DNA of 13,079 nt, taken from Flavonifractor avicola (GTDB lineage: Bacteria; Bacillota; Clostridia; Oscillospirales; Oscillospiraceae). The position numbers and the translations under genes are program-made. The DNA lies in NCBI GenBank assembly GCA_019116915.1, contig DXAS01000150.1, forward strand, positions 1-13,079, read 5' to 3'. The notes beneath the pieces were generated by a model. It made no database searches and was not told the origin of the DNA. It saw only the letters and a list, made by a program, of their open reading frames with translations. Of the stretch, positions 7,597-13,079 are shown one piece after another; the first letter of the stretch is position 1; the number at the start of each line of letters is the position of its first letter.

Positions 7597-8403
7597 TTGA
7601 AAGAATTTTATCAGATCCATGAGTTGGCCAAATTATTCGACTTGTGTCCTGATACTCTGCGCTATTATGAGGAGAAGGGGCTGCTCCACCCGGTGCGGGG
7701 AGAGAACCGCTACCGGATGTACGGTATCCAGGATGTGTGTACTCTGAATATCATTCGCTCACTGCGGGAGCTGGATCTGCCCACCCGGGAGATTGGCGCT
7801 TATCTGAAGCGGCGGAGTGTGGGGGAGACCCTGGAACTGCTGGACCGGGAGGAGGCGCTGCTCAAGCGTCGGATGGAGGAATTGGAGGCCGCCCGGAAAG
7901 AGGCGACGGAACGGCGGGCGCGGCTGGAGCGCTACCGCACGGTGGAGGCCGGATATGTAGAGCTTGTCCGGGAGCCGGAGCGGCCCTACGTCTTTCTGGA
8001 AAAGGATTTTATTCTGGAGAAGGAAGTGGACTTCCAGCTCAAGCGGCTGGAGCAGCGGCATCAGGATTACATCCAGGTCATTGGCAGCCAATGTATGGGG
8101 GCCCAGGTGGACGAGGAAAGTCTGAAAAAAGGGATCTTCAATCATTTTTCTCGGGTCTTTTTCCTCACCAGCTCTGGACTGCCCTACGATGATATACTGC
8201 CCGGAGGTGAATATGCCCGGCTGTACTATCGGGGCGAATATGATCGGATGGAGGAGCATCTGGGAACGCTGCTGACGGGAATCCAGGAGGCTGGGCGGAT
8301 ACCAGAGGGGGCGCCACTGGAGCTCTACCGCATCGACGCCCATGACACCAACCGCCCGGAGGAGTATGTTACTGAACTTCAGGTGCGGGTCTGTGCCCTG
8401 TGA
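7597..8403 (+). CDS. MerR-family transcriptional regulator with GyrI-like effector domain
   Basis: A 268-residue regulator. The N-terminal winged helix-turn-helix of the MerR family is clear: YQIHELAKLF and the LRYYEEKGLLHP recognition segment within residues 5-32, then the RYRMYG wing. A basic/acidic coiled-coil dimerisation helix covers about residues 78-115. The remaining part, ending in LYRIDAHDTN and EYVTELQVRV, looks like the GyrI-like small-molecule binding domain found in BmrR-type regulators of drug efflux. The start is TTG at 7597, eight bases after GGGAGG (7583-7588). It is divergent from the MATE gene and shares a 75-bp intergenic region that holds the predicted operator. It probably activates the pump by distorting the 19-bp spacer when a drug is bound. 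The ligand is unknown. Confidence 0.92.
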   Translation: MKEFYQIHELAKLFDLCPDTLRYYEEKGLLHPVRGENRYRMYGIQDVCTLNIIRSLRELDLPTREIGAYLKRRSVGETLELLDREEALLKRRMEELEAARKEATERRARLERYRTVEAGYVELVREPERPYVFLEKDFILEKEVDFQLKRLEQRHQDYIQVIGSQCMGAQVDEESLKKGIFNHFSRVFFLTSSGLPYDDILPGGEYARLYYRGEYDRMEEHLGTLLTGIQEAGRIPEGAPLELYRIDAHDTNRPEEYVTELQVRVCAL

Positions 8404-8471
8404 CCCTGGATTTGATATGGTGCCTCAAGGCAGGACAAGAAACTTTTTACAGCAGCAGCACGTCTATGACA

Positions 8472-8488
8472 TGACGGGACTCCCGTCA
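8472..8488. other. small hairpin between the MerR and lipoprotein genes
   Basis: TGACGGG (8472-8478) and CCCGTCA (8482-8488) form a perfect 7-bp stem with a 3-base loop. No T run follows, so it is not a convincing terminator. It could be an operator or a leader structure for the lipoprotein gene, whose promoter was not recognised. Confidence 0.35.
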
Positions 8489-8517
8489 GATGCAGCATTT
8501 GGCAGGAGGAGATACAC

Positions 8518-9666
8518 ATGAAAAGAATTGGTACGACTGCTGTTGTTCTGACGCTTTTATCTGCAATGTGCCTGAGCGGCTGTTCACAGGCTCAGCCAGA
8601 TGCCGTGGATACCAACAGTCCCAGCATTGAGACACCATCCCCCACTCCGTTGCAAAGTGAAGCGCCAGCCTCGCCGGAGCCAATGGATGAGATCTATCCC
8701 GTGAGTACCCAGGAGAAGGCAACTCAGATCCTGGAGCGGGCATATGAAGGATTTGTGCAGGAAGTGACCTTCCGCTTTACGCAGGAAGACCTGCCCTTTC
8801 AGGAGCGTTCCATTCTGCTCCAGAACGCGTCCAATGAGGTGTTGAGCGCCCGGCCGGAGCTGAAATATGCCTACGCCCTGGAATGTACGGAAGGAGTGGA
8901 GGGGACGGTCTGTAAGATTTCGTATATGCCGTATAAGCTGGGGTATCCGGACGGCGAACCGGAGGGAGCCGTAGAAATCAATACCCTTGCGGAATTGGTG
9001 AAGGCGGCGGACGCCGCTCTTAGTGAGGAAGAGATTCCTATTGTGATCCGGAACCCGGAACTGCTGGTAGATGATATGCAGCGGGCTCTGCAGTTGGCGG
9101 GGTATGGCTATATATTGTATACGCTCAACAGCGACGCCACGGCAATCCAAGCTTTTCCAAGCGATTCTGAAACGATTGAGCAGAGTGTTGAGAAGATACA
9201 GGAGATCCAGAGCATCGCAAAAGAGACTGCGGCGACAATTCTGACCGATACCATGGATGATGAGGAAAAGCTTAAGGCTATTTATCGCTTTATTGTGGGA
9301 AATACCACATATGACTACCGATATTATCAGAGCCTGGACACGCTGCCCTATGAATCCAGGACAGCTTTCGGACCATTGCAGAACGGAACGGCCATCTGCG
9401 GCGGGTTTTCCTGGGCGTTTCGTGTGCTTTGCGAAGAGGCCGGCATCCCCTGCTGGAACGTCACCGGTACCGGAGCAGGGGAGGAGCATATGTGGAATTG
9501 CGCTCTGCTGGATGGTGAATACCGCTACTTTGATACGACCTGGGACGCGGGACGCCCGGATGAGAGCCAGTGGAGGTATTTTGGCCGAACGGAAGAGGAA
9601 ATCTCCCAGGATCATTTCTGGGGGATCGGCCAGAAGGAGCTGATACAGGGGCTGACCCAATCATAA
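8518..9666 (+). CDS. lipoprotein with transglutaminase-like domain
   Basis: A 382-residue exported protein. The first 22 residues are a lipoprotein signal: K2-R3, a hydrophobic core, and the lipobox L19-S-G-C22, so the protein is probably anchored on the outer face of the membrane. A Pro/Ser/Thr-rich linker follows to about residue 55, then a mixed region of unknown fold to about 240. The C-terminal domain is transglutaminase-like, with a likely triad C294 (in AICGGFSW), H324 (in EEHMWN) and D339 (in FDTTWD). Such domains act as peptidases or cross-linking enzymes at the cell surface. AGGAGG at 8504-8509 sets the start. It lies just before sigK on the same strand with its own ribosome binding site, so a sporulation or spore-coat role is possible but only suggested by position. 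Confidence 0.88.
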   Translation: MKRIGTTAVVLTLLSAMCLSGCSQAQPDAVDTNSPSIETPSPTPLQSEAPASPEPMDEIYPVSTQEKATQILERAYEGFVQEVTFRFTQEDLPFQERSILLQNASNEVLSARPELKYAYALECTEGVEGTVCKISYMPYKLGYPDGEPEGAVEINTLAELVKAADAALSEEEIPIVIRNPELLVDDMQRALQLAGYGYILYTLNSDATAIQAFPSDSETIEQSVEKIQEIQSIAKETAATILTDTMDDEEKLKAIYRFIVGNTTYDYRYYQSLDTLPYESRTAFGPLQNGTAICGGFSWAFRVLCEEAGIPCWNVTGTGAGEEHMWNCALLDGEYRYFDTTWDAGRPDESQWRYFGRTEEEISQDHFWGIGQKELIQGLTQS

Positions 9667-9686
9667 GATTGGGACAAGGCTTTGCC

Positions 9687-9716
9687 GTATAGGGACAAAC
9701 ATTGTCGGAATACAGT
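9687..9716 (+). promoter_or_regulatory. possible mother-cell (sigma-E-like) promoter for sigK
   Basis: GTATAG near 9687-9692 and AATACAGT at 9709-9716 resemble the sigma-E -35 and -10 boxes (the latter close to CATACAAT), with about 15-16 bp between them and 21 bases before the sigK start. sigK is normally expressed from sigma-E. The match is imperfect. Confidence 0.3.
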
Positions 9717-9737
9717 GGGACCATGGAGGTGTGACAA

Positions 9738-9947
9738 ATGATTCCTGCATGGATCCTGCTGCTGCTCAATCAGGTTTTCTTTACCCTTCGCCTGTCCGGC
9801 GGGGGAAACGGCTCCTTTCCCCGACCGCTGAAAGCGGAAGAGGAACGCCGGTATCTGGAACAGGCTGCTCAGGGCGATCTGGAGGCCCGCAACAAATTGA
9901 TCGAGCACAATCTGCGCCTGGTGGCCCACATTGTTAATAACGGTTGA
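9738..9947 (+). CDS. sigK: RNA polymerase sporulation sigma factor sigma-K, N-terminal fragment of a split gene
   Basis: Sigma-K directs late mother-cell gene expression in sporulation. The first 69 residues are recognisable: a hydrophobic N-terminal stretch (about 1-20) that fits the pro-sequence cleaved in Bacillus, then GSFPRPL, EEERRYLEQAAQGD, EARNKLIEHN and LRLVAHIV, which are hallmarks of sigma-K region 1.2/2.1. After Val the family continues with KK and an aromatic residue, but here NNG and a stop follow. Regions 2 to 4, which bind core polymerase and promoter, are missing. ATG 9738 is preceded by GGAGG (9725-9729). The DNA after the break carries plasmid-type genes, so this is an integration boundary, as with skin elements in other spore formers. 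The fragment alone cannot be an active sigma factor. Either it is rejoined by excision in the mother cell, or the host lacks sigma-K function. Confidence 0.88.
   Translation: MIPAWILLLLNQVFFTLRLSGGGNGSFPRPLKAEEERRYLEQAAQGDLEARNKLIEHNLRLVAHIVNNG
9925..9947. other. left attachment boundary (attL) of the element inside sigK
   Basis: Sigma-K family similarity ends with HIV (9927-9935) and the following codons no longer match. The crossover must lie in or just before this stretch. The exact core cannot be fixed without the right junction or an intact sigK from a relative. Confidence 0.6.
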
Positions 9948-10068
9948 AGCAAACGACAAATCCGAGTGTAGCGGCGGTGCAAAGCTACTGTCAGGCTCAG
10001 TGCGAGTGGATGGCTATAACCGGCATTTGGACATCCTCTATGAGGCCAGTATCTTGTTGCCTGCATGA
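9931..10068 (+). other. short open frame at the left element boundary, possible left-behind gene end
   Basis: Immediately inside the boundary, a frame different from sigK is open for 45 codons and stops at 10066-10068. Its sequence (SGSVRVDGYNRHLDILYE near the end) looks protein-like and faintly recalls the C-termini of large serine recombinases. It has no ribosome binding site or ATG. It could be the 3' end of an element gene that runs across the joint when the element is circular. This is a weak call. Confidence 0.3.
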
Positions 10069-10181
10069 TACAGAGCTGGAGATGCCCCCATGAATTTTAT
10101 ATGGACAAGCCCGAGAATCCATTGTGGGACAAGGGTTCTTGGCTTTGCTTGTGGAAAAGTTGCTTTGGCCCTTGTATCACA

Positions 10182-10227
10182 CATCGCTCACTGCATCAAT
10201 CATGGTATCACCTTTGCTTGAGCGATG
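10182..10227. repeat. 9-bp inverted repeat in the repA leader
   Basis: CATCGCTCA (10182-10190) and TGAGCGATG (10219-10227) are perfect reverse complements 28 bases apart. The CGCTC and GAGCG cores also occur in the terminator downstream, so limited alternative pairing is possible. It may be an operator or an RNA stem. Confidence 0.5.
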
Positions 10228-10247
10228 AATTTCAAATCGAATATATC
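10218..10247 (+). promoter_or_regulatory. possible promoter of the repA-parAB operon
   Basis: TTGAGC (10218-10223) and TATATC (10242-10247) with an 18-bp AT-rich spacer. Its -35 box overlaps the right arm of the inverted repeat, which would allow control by a bound repressor. The transcript would run straight into the hairpin at 10267-10299. The match is modest. Confidence 0.35.
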
Positions 10248-10266
10248 AGTATCATATTATTTGTTC

Positions 10267-10299
10267 AAGGAGAGCGTTTTGAATACGCTCTCCTTTTTT
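10267..10299 (+). terminator. rho-independent terminator or attenuator just upstream of repA
   Basis: A perfect 11-bp stem (10267-10277 with 10285-10295), a 7-base loop and T residues to 10299. Only 17 bases separate it from the repA ATG and these hold the ribosome binding site, so no ordinary promoter fits after it. It blocks read-through from sigK and, if the operon promoter is upstream, acts as an attenuator. Confidence 0.88.
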
Positions 10300-10316
10300 G
10301 ATAGGGGGTGATCGTT

Positions 10317-10745
10317 ATGGCTTCCGTGGAGCTTTCTTATTATTACGGTTATGAAGCAGAACAGTTTTCATTTTACCGTATCCCCAAGCTGCTCTTTACA
10401 GACAGCCGGTTTGCTGGCATATCGACAGATGCCAAGCTGCTCTACGGCATCCTGCTTGACCGCATGAGCCTGTCCATGAAGAACGGGTGGCACGACGAGC
10501 AAGGCCGGGTATATATCATATTTACCCTGGATGACGTTGCGGAGACGCTTGGGTACAAGACAGAGAAGGCAATCAAGCTGTTCAACGAATTGGACACCAA
10601 GAAAGGAGTTGGTCTGATTGAGCGGGTAAGGCAAGGTCAAGGACGGGCCTCCCTGATCTACGTCAAAAACTTCGCCGGAGAAAAACAGACTTCGGAAAGA
10701 CCGAAATCAAGACCTCGGAAAAACAGAGGTCAAGACTTCGGATAA
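10317..10745 (+). CDS. replication initiator protein, RepA_N type, ended by an in-frame TAA
   Basis: A 142-residue product. Residues about 5-118 match the N-terminal domain of RepA_N plasmid/ICE initiators: YYYGYEAEQFSFYRIPK, the KLLYGILLDRMSLS helix, GRVYIIFTLDD, and GVGLIERVRQGQGR with LIYVK. This winged-helix domain binds the origin. The start is ATG 10317 after AGGGGG; the in-frame GTG at 10308 lies in that site and is rejected. The frame stops at TAA 10743-10745 inside the third 23-bp repeat, where sister repeats have a Lys codon (AAA). Past the stop the same frame is open to 11009, so the ancestral protein was about 230 residues and had a repetitive linker and tail. The DNA-binding domain is intact, so the short form may still work. 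It could equally be a recent nonsense mutant. Confidence 0.8.
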   Translation: MASVELSYYYGYEAEQFSFYRIPKLLFTDSRFAGISTDAKLLYGILLDRMSLSMKNGWHDEQGRVYIIFTLDDVAETLGYKTEKAIKLFNELDTKKGVGLIERVRQGQGRASLIYVKNFAGEKQTSERPKSRPRKNRGQDFG

Positions 10746-10892
10746 TCGAAGGTCAAGACCTCGGAAAAACAGAAGTCAAGACTTCCGAAAAACAGAGGTC
10801 AAGACTTCGGAAAAACAGAAGTCAAGACCTCCGAAAAGCAGAACTCTAAACCTCGGGAAATCAGAGGTCAAGACCTCGGAAAAACCGAGGGT
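10688..10892. repeat. nine tandem 23-bp palindromic repeats (iteron-like array)
   Basis: Units start at 10688, 10711, 10734, 10757, 10780, 10803, 10826, 10849 and 10872, at an exact 23-base spacing. Each has a left arm GACYTC, a 9-base A-rich centre (typically GGAAAAACA), a right arm GARGTC, and AA to the next unit. Units at 10711 and 10803 are perfect dyads with different arm bases (CCTC/GAGG and CTTC/GAAG); the others have one or a few mismatches. The layout fits binding sites for a dimeric protein, such as an origin bound by Rep or a centromere bound by ParB. The array overlaps the rep reading frame. Confidence 0.92.
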
Positions 10893-11009
10893 AATAAGAC
10901 TGAGTATAGTGATACTGACTGGAGTAAAGAAAGAATACATACCGAAAAAAGAATAAGAGAGCCTGCCCTTCAAAAGGGCAAGCTGACAATCGAAACGGAG
11001 GTGTTATAA
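10746..11009 (+). pseudogene. 3' continuation of the rep frame beyond the premature stop
   Basis: After the TAA at 10743 the same frame is open for 87 codons and ends with TAA at 11007-11009, immediately before the parA ATG. It encodes two 23-residue repeats (each beginning KTSEKQ and containing GQD) and then a charged tail with NKTEYSDTDWSK, like the tails of related initiators. The zero-base junction with parA and the parA ribosome binding site inside this tail suggest it was once translated up to parA. No separate start codon is evident, so it is probably untranslated unless the stop is read through. Confidence 0.7.
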
Positions 11010-11819
11010 ATGCACACAATCGCACTGGCCAATCAAAAAGGCGGCGTCGGCAAGACCACCACGGCAGCAAGTTTGGCCATTGGTCTTTCTCGGCAAGGTA
11101 AAAAAGTTCTTCTGGTTGACGCAGATGCTCAGGGTAATCTCACCCAACTTCTCGGTTGGGAGCAGCCGGACGAGCTGAACCCTACCCTGGCAACGGTCAT
11201 GGGGAAGATCATCACCGATAAGCCCATTGAGCCGCACGATGGCATTCTGCACCATCAGGACGGCGTGGATCTGATGCCTGCCAACATAGAGCTGTCCGCC
11301 ACCGAGGTAACGCTGGTCAACACAATGAGCCGGGAGACGGTCTTGCGGCAATATCTCTCTACCGTCCAGAGGGACTACGACTATGCCATCGTGGACTGTA
11401 TGCCTTCCCTGGGGATGCTGACCATCAACGCACTGACAGCAGCCAACAGCGTTATCATCCCGGTACAGGCTCACTACCTGCCCGCCAAGGGCTTAGAGCA
11501 ATTACTTAAAACCGTAATGCGGGTAAAGCGTCAGCTGAATCCCGGACTGGAGATCGGCGGCATCCTGATGACGATGGTTGACAGCCGCACCACTCTTTCC
11601 CGTGGCGTTATTGAGCAAATCCGGGTAGCCTATGGAGGCAGGGTGTTCCACAGCGAAATTCCCCGTTCTATCCGTGCCGCTGAGATCAGCTTGGAGCACA
11701 AAAACATCTTTGAACACGACAAGGAGGGACGGGTAGCAAGCGCATATGAATCTTTTACCAGGGAGGTGATGAACCTTGGCAGGCAACGTCAAAAACATGG
11801 GCCTGGCCTCACTCGATGA
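11010..11819 (+). CDS. parA: ParA-family partition ATPase (Soj-like)
   Basis: A 269-residue Walker-type ATPase that moves plasmid or element DNA by dynamic binding to the nucleoid. The deviant Walker A KGGVGKTT (10-17) has the signature lysines, Walker A' is DADAQGN (37-43) and Walker B ends in D129 (YAIVDC). There is no N-terminal helix-turn-helix, so it is the short Soj-like class rather than the P1 ParA class. ATG 11010 follows the rep-frame stop directly, with GGAGG at 10997-11001. Its 3' end overlaps parB by 44 bases, so the two are coupled. The nine palindromic repeats just upstream are a candidate centromere. It probably keeps the excised or replicating form of the element from being lost. 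Confidence 0.95.
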   Translation: MHTIALANQKGGVGKTTTAASLAIGLSRQGKKVLLVDADAQGNLTQLLGWEQPDELNPTLATVMGKIITDKPIEPHDGILHHQDGVDLMPANIELSATEVTLVNTMSRETVLRQYLSTVQRDYDYAIVDCMPSLGMLTINALTAANSVIIPVQAHYLPAKGLEQLLKTVMRVKRQLNPGLEIGGILMTMVDSRTTLSRGVIEQIRVAYGGRVFHSEIPRSIRAAEISLEHKNIFEHDKEGRVASAYESFTREVMNLGRQRQKHGPGLTR

Positions 11820-12717
11820 TCTGTTCAAAAGTGAGCAGGAACGGCAGCAGGACACCCACGAGCGCATCCTGAACATACCCGTCGGTGAGATCTACCCCTA
11901 TGCCAGACAGCCATACTCCATCAAGCGGCCCACGCCGGATCTGGTTCGGCTTATGGACAGCATCGAGCAGGTGGGGGTTGCGGAACCGCTAATCGTCCGC
12001 CCCCGGACGGAGGGCGGCTACGAGATTATCTCCGGCCATCGCCGTGACTATTGCGCCAGGACGGTGGGTCTGGAAAGCCTGCCGGTTATCATCCGGGAGT
12101 ACACGGACGATGAGGCTGACATTCTGGTGGTGGACTATAACATCACCCGTGAGGACTTGCTGCCCAGTGAAAAGGCCAGGGCGTACAGCCTGAAGTTGGA
12201 GGCCATGAAGCGACAGGCCGGACGACCCTCAAAAGAAAATGGGGGCCAAGTTGGACTCCATTTTATCCGTGGAAAATCGAAGGATATTTTAGCTGAGCAA
12301 GTTGGCGAAAGCGCAACCCAAATACAGCGGTATGTAAATCTAACAAAGCTGATCCCTCCCCTGCTGGAGCAGGTGGACAACGGGATTTTGAAGGTCACGC
12401 CCGCAGCGGACTACATTTCCCATCTGAGCGAAAAAGAGCAAACTGCCCTGTTGGTCATCATGGAACGGGATGAGGTATCTCCCAGCCTGGGACAGGCCAA
12501 GCGTCTTAAGGAACTGAGTGAGGAGGGAAAGCTGGATGCCAATGTCATGGAGGTGCTTCTTCGGGAGGACAAGTCCCTGGCCCGGAAAGTGACCTTAAAA
12601 AATGATCGCCTGCAAAAATACTTCCCGCCCAGCTATACCCCCAAGCAGATGGAAGAAGTAATTATCCGGCTCCTGGATCAGTGGCAGAGAAAGAAAATGC
12701 GGGAACAGGAGCGATGA
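11776..12717 (+). CDS. parB: ParB-family partition/DNA-binding protein
   Basis: A 313-residue protein. After a variable N-terminus the ParB/Srx domain starts near residue 33 (LNIPVGEIYPYARQPY) and includes the SGHRR box at 86-90, the CTP-binding signature of ParB. A central helix-turn-helix region lies at about 170-205 (DILAEQVGESATQIQRYVNL), and the C-terminus is charged and helical, likely for dimerisation. The start is TTG 11776, nine bases after GGGAGG (11761-11766) inside parA; the ATG at 11798 is a weaker alternative. It would bind a centromere and stimulate ParA. No copy of the chromosomal parS palindrome was noticed, so its site is probably specific to the element. The next gene starts one base after its stop. 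Confidence 0.93.
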   Translation: MAGNVKNMGLASLDDLFKSEQERQQDTHERILNIPVGEIYPYARQPYSIKRPTPDLVRLMDSIEQVGVAEPLIVRPRTEGGYEIISGHRRDYCARTVGLESLPVIIREYTDDEADILVVDYNITREDLLPSEKARAYSLKLEAMKRQAGRPSKENGGQVGLHFIRGKSKDILAEQVGESATQIQRYVNLTKLIPPLLEQVDNGILKVTPAADYISHLSEKEQTALLVIMERDEVSPSLGQAKRLKELSEEGKLDANVMEVLLREDKSLARKVTLKNDRLQKYFPPSYTPKQMEEVIIRLLDQWQRKKMREQER

Positions 12718-12718
12718 T

Positions 12719-13036
12719 ATGAACGAGATGGATCAGATTCTTATGCGGGAGCATCATTTAGAGAACGAAACCCTTTCCTTGAAGGCAAAGGGTTTATTCT
12801 CTATCATGCTGCTTCAGGAACCGACCTGGAATTTCACTGTCCGCAATTTGGCAGAACTGAGCCGGGATGGGATCGAGGCGGTTGGCAATGCCGTTCGTGA
12901 GCTGGAGAAAGCCGGCTATGTGGAGCGGCACCGGGAATACAGTCCGGAAGGGCATATCAGCGGAGTGCGTTATATACTGCACAGAACCCCATGTCAGGGA
13001 AAACCGGCACCGGAAAATCACCAGCCGGAAAACTAA
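12719..13036 (+). CDS. small winged-helix protein of the element
   Basis: A 105-residue protein with one predicted winged helix-turn-helix domain: LSLKAKGLFSIMLL, then WNFTVRNLAEL, then the recognition helix around AVGNAVRELEKAGYV and a wing near SPEGHISGVRYIL. This pattern resembles the N-terminal DNA-binding domains of DnaD-like and replication-associated proteins that follow parB in clostridial elements. It has no clear enzymatic motif. It begins one base after parB and ends just before a terminator, so it is the last gene of the rep-par operon. It may regulate that operon or assist replication; I cannot decide between these. Confidence 0.8.
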   Translation: MNEMDQILMREHHLENETLSLKAKGLFSIMLLQEPTWNFTVRNLAELSRDGIEAVGNAVRELEKAGYVERHREYSPEGHISGVRYILHRTPCQGKPAPENHQPEN

Positions 13037-13052
13037 ATCAAGTTGTGATAAG

Positions 13053-13073
13053 CGGCTCGTAGGGCCGTTTTTT
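13053..13073 (+). terminator. rho-independent terminator ending the rep-par operon
   Basis: CGGCTC (13053-13058), loop GTA and GGGCCG (13062-13067) form a 6-pair stem with one G:U wobble, followed by six T residues at 13068-13073. It lies 16 bases after the winged-helix gene stop. Confidence 0.75.
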
Positions 13074-13079
13074 GTTGCC

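Larger units (their letters stand above)
9948..10316 (+). other. non-coding leader region between the element boundary and repA
   Basis: No well-supported gene lies in this 369-base stretch. Beyond the short frame ending at 10068 it holds an inverted repeat (10182-10190 with 10219-10227), a possible promoter (10218-10247) and a terminator hairpin (10267-10299). The open frame 10065-10301 has no ribosome binding site, overlaps these structures and resembles nothing known. The region could also contain the excised-circle attachment arm or a regulatory RNA. Confidence 0.6.
9931..13079 (+). mobile_element. left end of a plasmid-like integrated element (ICE or skin-type) inserted in sigK; continues beyond window
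   Basis: The gene order RepA_N initiator, repeat array, parA, parB, small winged-helix protein is that found at one end of many clostridial conjugative elements and plasmids. It begins directly after the broken sigK frame, on the same strand. Its DNA is visibly less GC-rich than the catabolic genes upstream, especially at 10080-10320. No recombinase, relaxase or conjugation gene is visible, as these would lie outside the window to the right. Whether it is conjugative, mobilisable or domesticated cannot be decided here. Confidence 0.8.

Noticed and set aside
9671..10134. GGGACAAGG repeated at 9671 and 10126 as possible attachment direct repeats
   Set aside because: The first copy lies outside the sigK break and the second well inside the element, so they do not flank the junction. 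A nine-base match is easily due to chance.
10065..10301. 78-codon open frame in the repA leader
   Set aside because: No ribosome binding site, unusual Trp/Cys/His-rich composition, no similarity recognised, and it runs through the inverted repeat and terminator.
10688..10892. CRISPR array
   Set aside because: The 23-base units are contiguous copies with conserved centres. There are no unique spacers and no cas genes nearby.
11010..12717. Chromosomal parAB (soj/spo0J) locus
   Set aside because: No canonical parS palindrome or usual chromosomal neighbours are visible. The linkage to RepA_N and a repeat array fits a mobile element.

Overview
The window looks like a GC-rich, endospore-forming Bacillota chromosome, most likely a gut member of the Oscillospiraceae (Flavonifractor/Intestinimonas type). 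This rests on the split transketolase, a sporulation sigma-K fragment, strong GGAGG-type ribosome binding sites, frequent TTG/GTG starts, and a plasmid-like element of a kind common in gut Clostridia. The genus is inferred, not proven.

Bases 1-3355 hold a catabolic gene set on the + strand. Two tandem crotonase-fold proteins resemble 6-oxocamphor hydrolase (the first is cut by the window edge). They are followed by a beta-keto acid cleavage enzyme (BKACE) and a phosphotriesterase-family metallohydrolase or lactonase. A hairpin with a U-tract lies between the second crotonase and the BKACE, and a very strong terminator closes the set. Together the enzymes suggest ring opening of a cyclic 1,3-diketone, acetyl-CoA-dependent cleavage of a beta-keto acid, and a lactone or ester hydrolysis step. 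The substrate is unknown.

Bases 3423-6160 are a second operon with a clear sigma-A promoter: the two halves of a split transketolase and an overlapping Cof-type HAD phosphatase, then a terminator. Bases 6175-8403 are a divergent pair, a MATE efflux pump (- strand) and a MerR-family regulator (+ strand). The pump promoter has the 19-bp spacer and central dyad typical of MerR-controlled promoters. Bases 8518-9666 encode a lipoprotein with a transglutaminase-like Cys-His-Asp triad.

At 9738 sigma-K begins with its hydrophobic pro-sequence, but the reading frame leaves the family after the LRLVAHIV motif and stops at 9947. From about 9930 to the window end the DNA is the left end of a plasmid-like or integrative conjugative element: a leader with a terminator hairpin, a RepA_N-type initiator, nine 23-bp palindromic direct repeats, parA, parB and a small winged-helix gene. 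sigK is therefore split in the manner of a skin element, but the intervening DNA carries replication and partition genes. The rep frame is broken by a TAA inside one repeat and stays open beyond it, ending exactly at the parA start. The right end of the element, its recombinase and the C-terminal half of sigK are outside the window.
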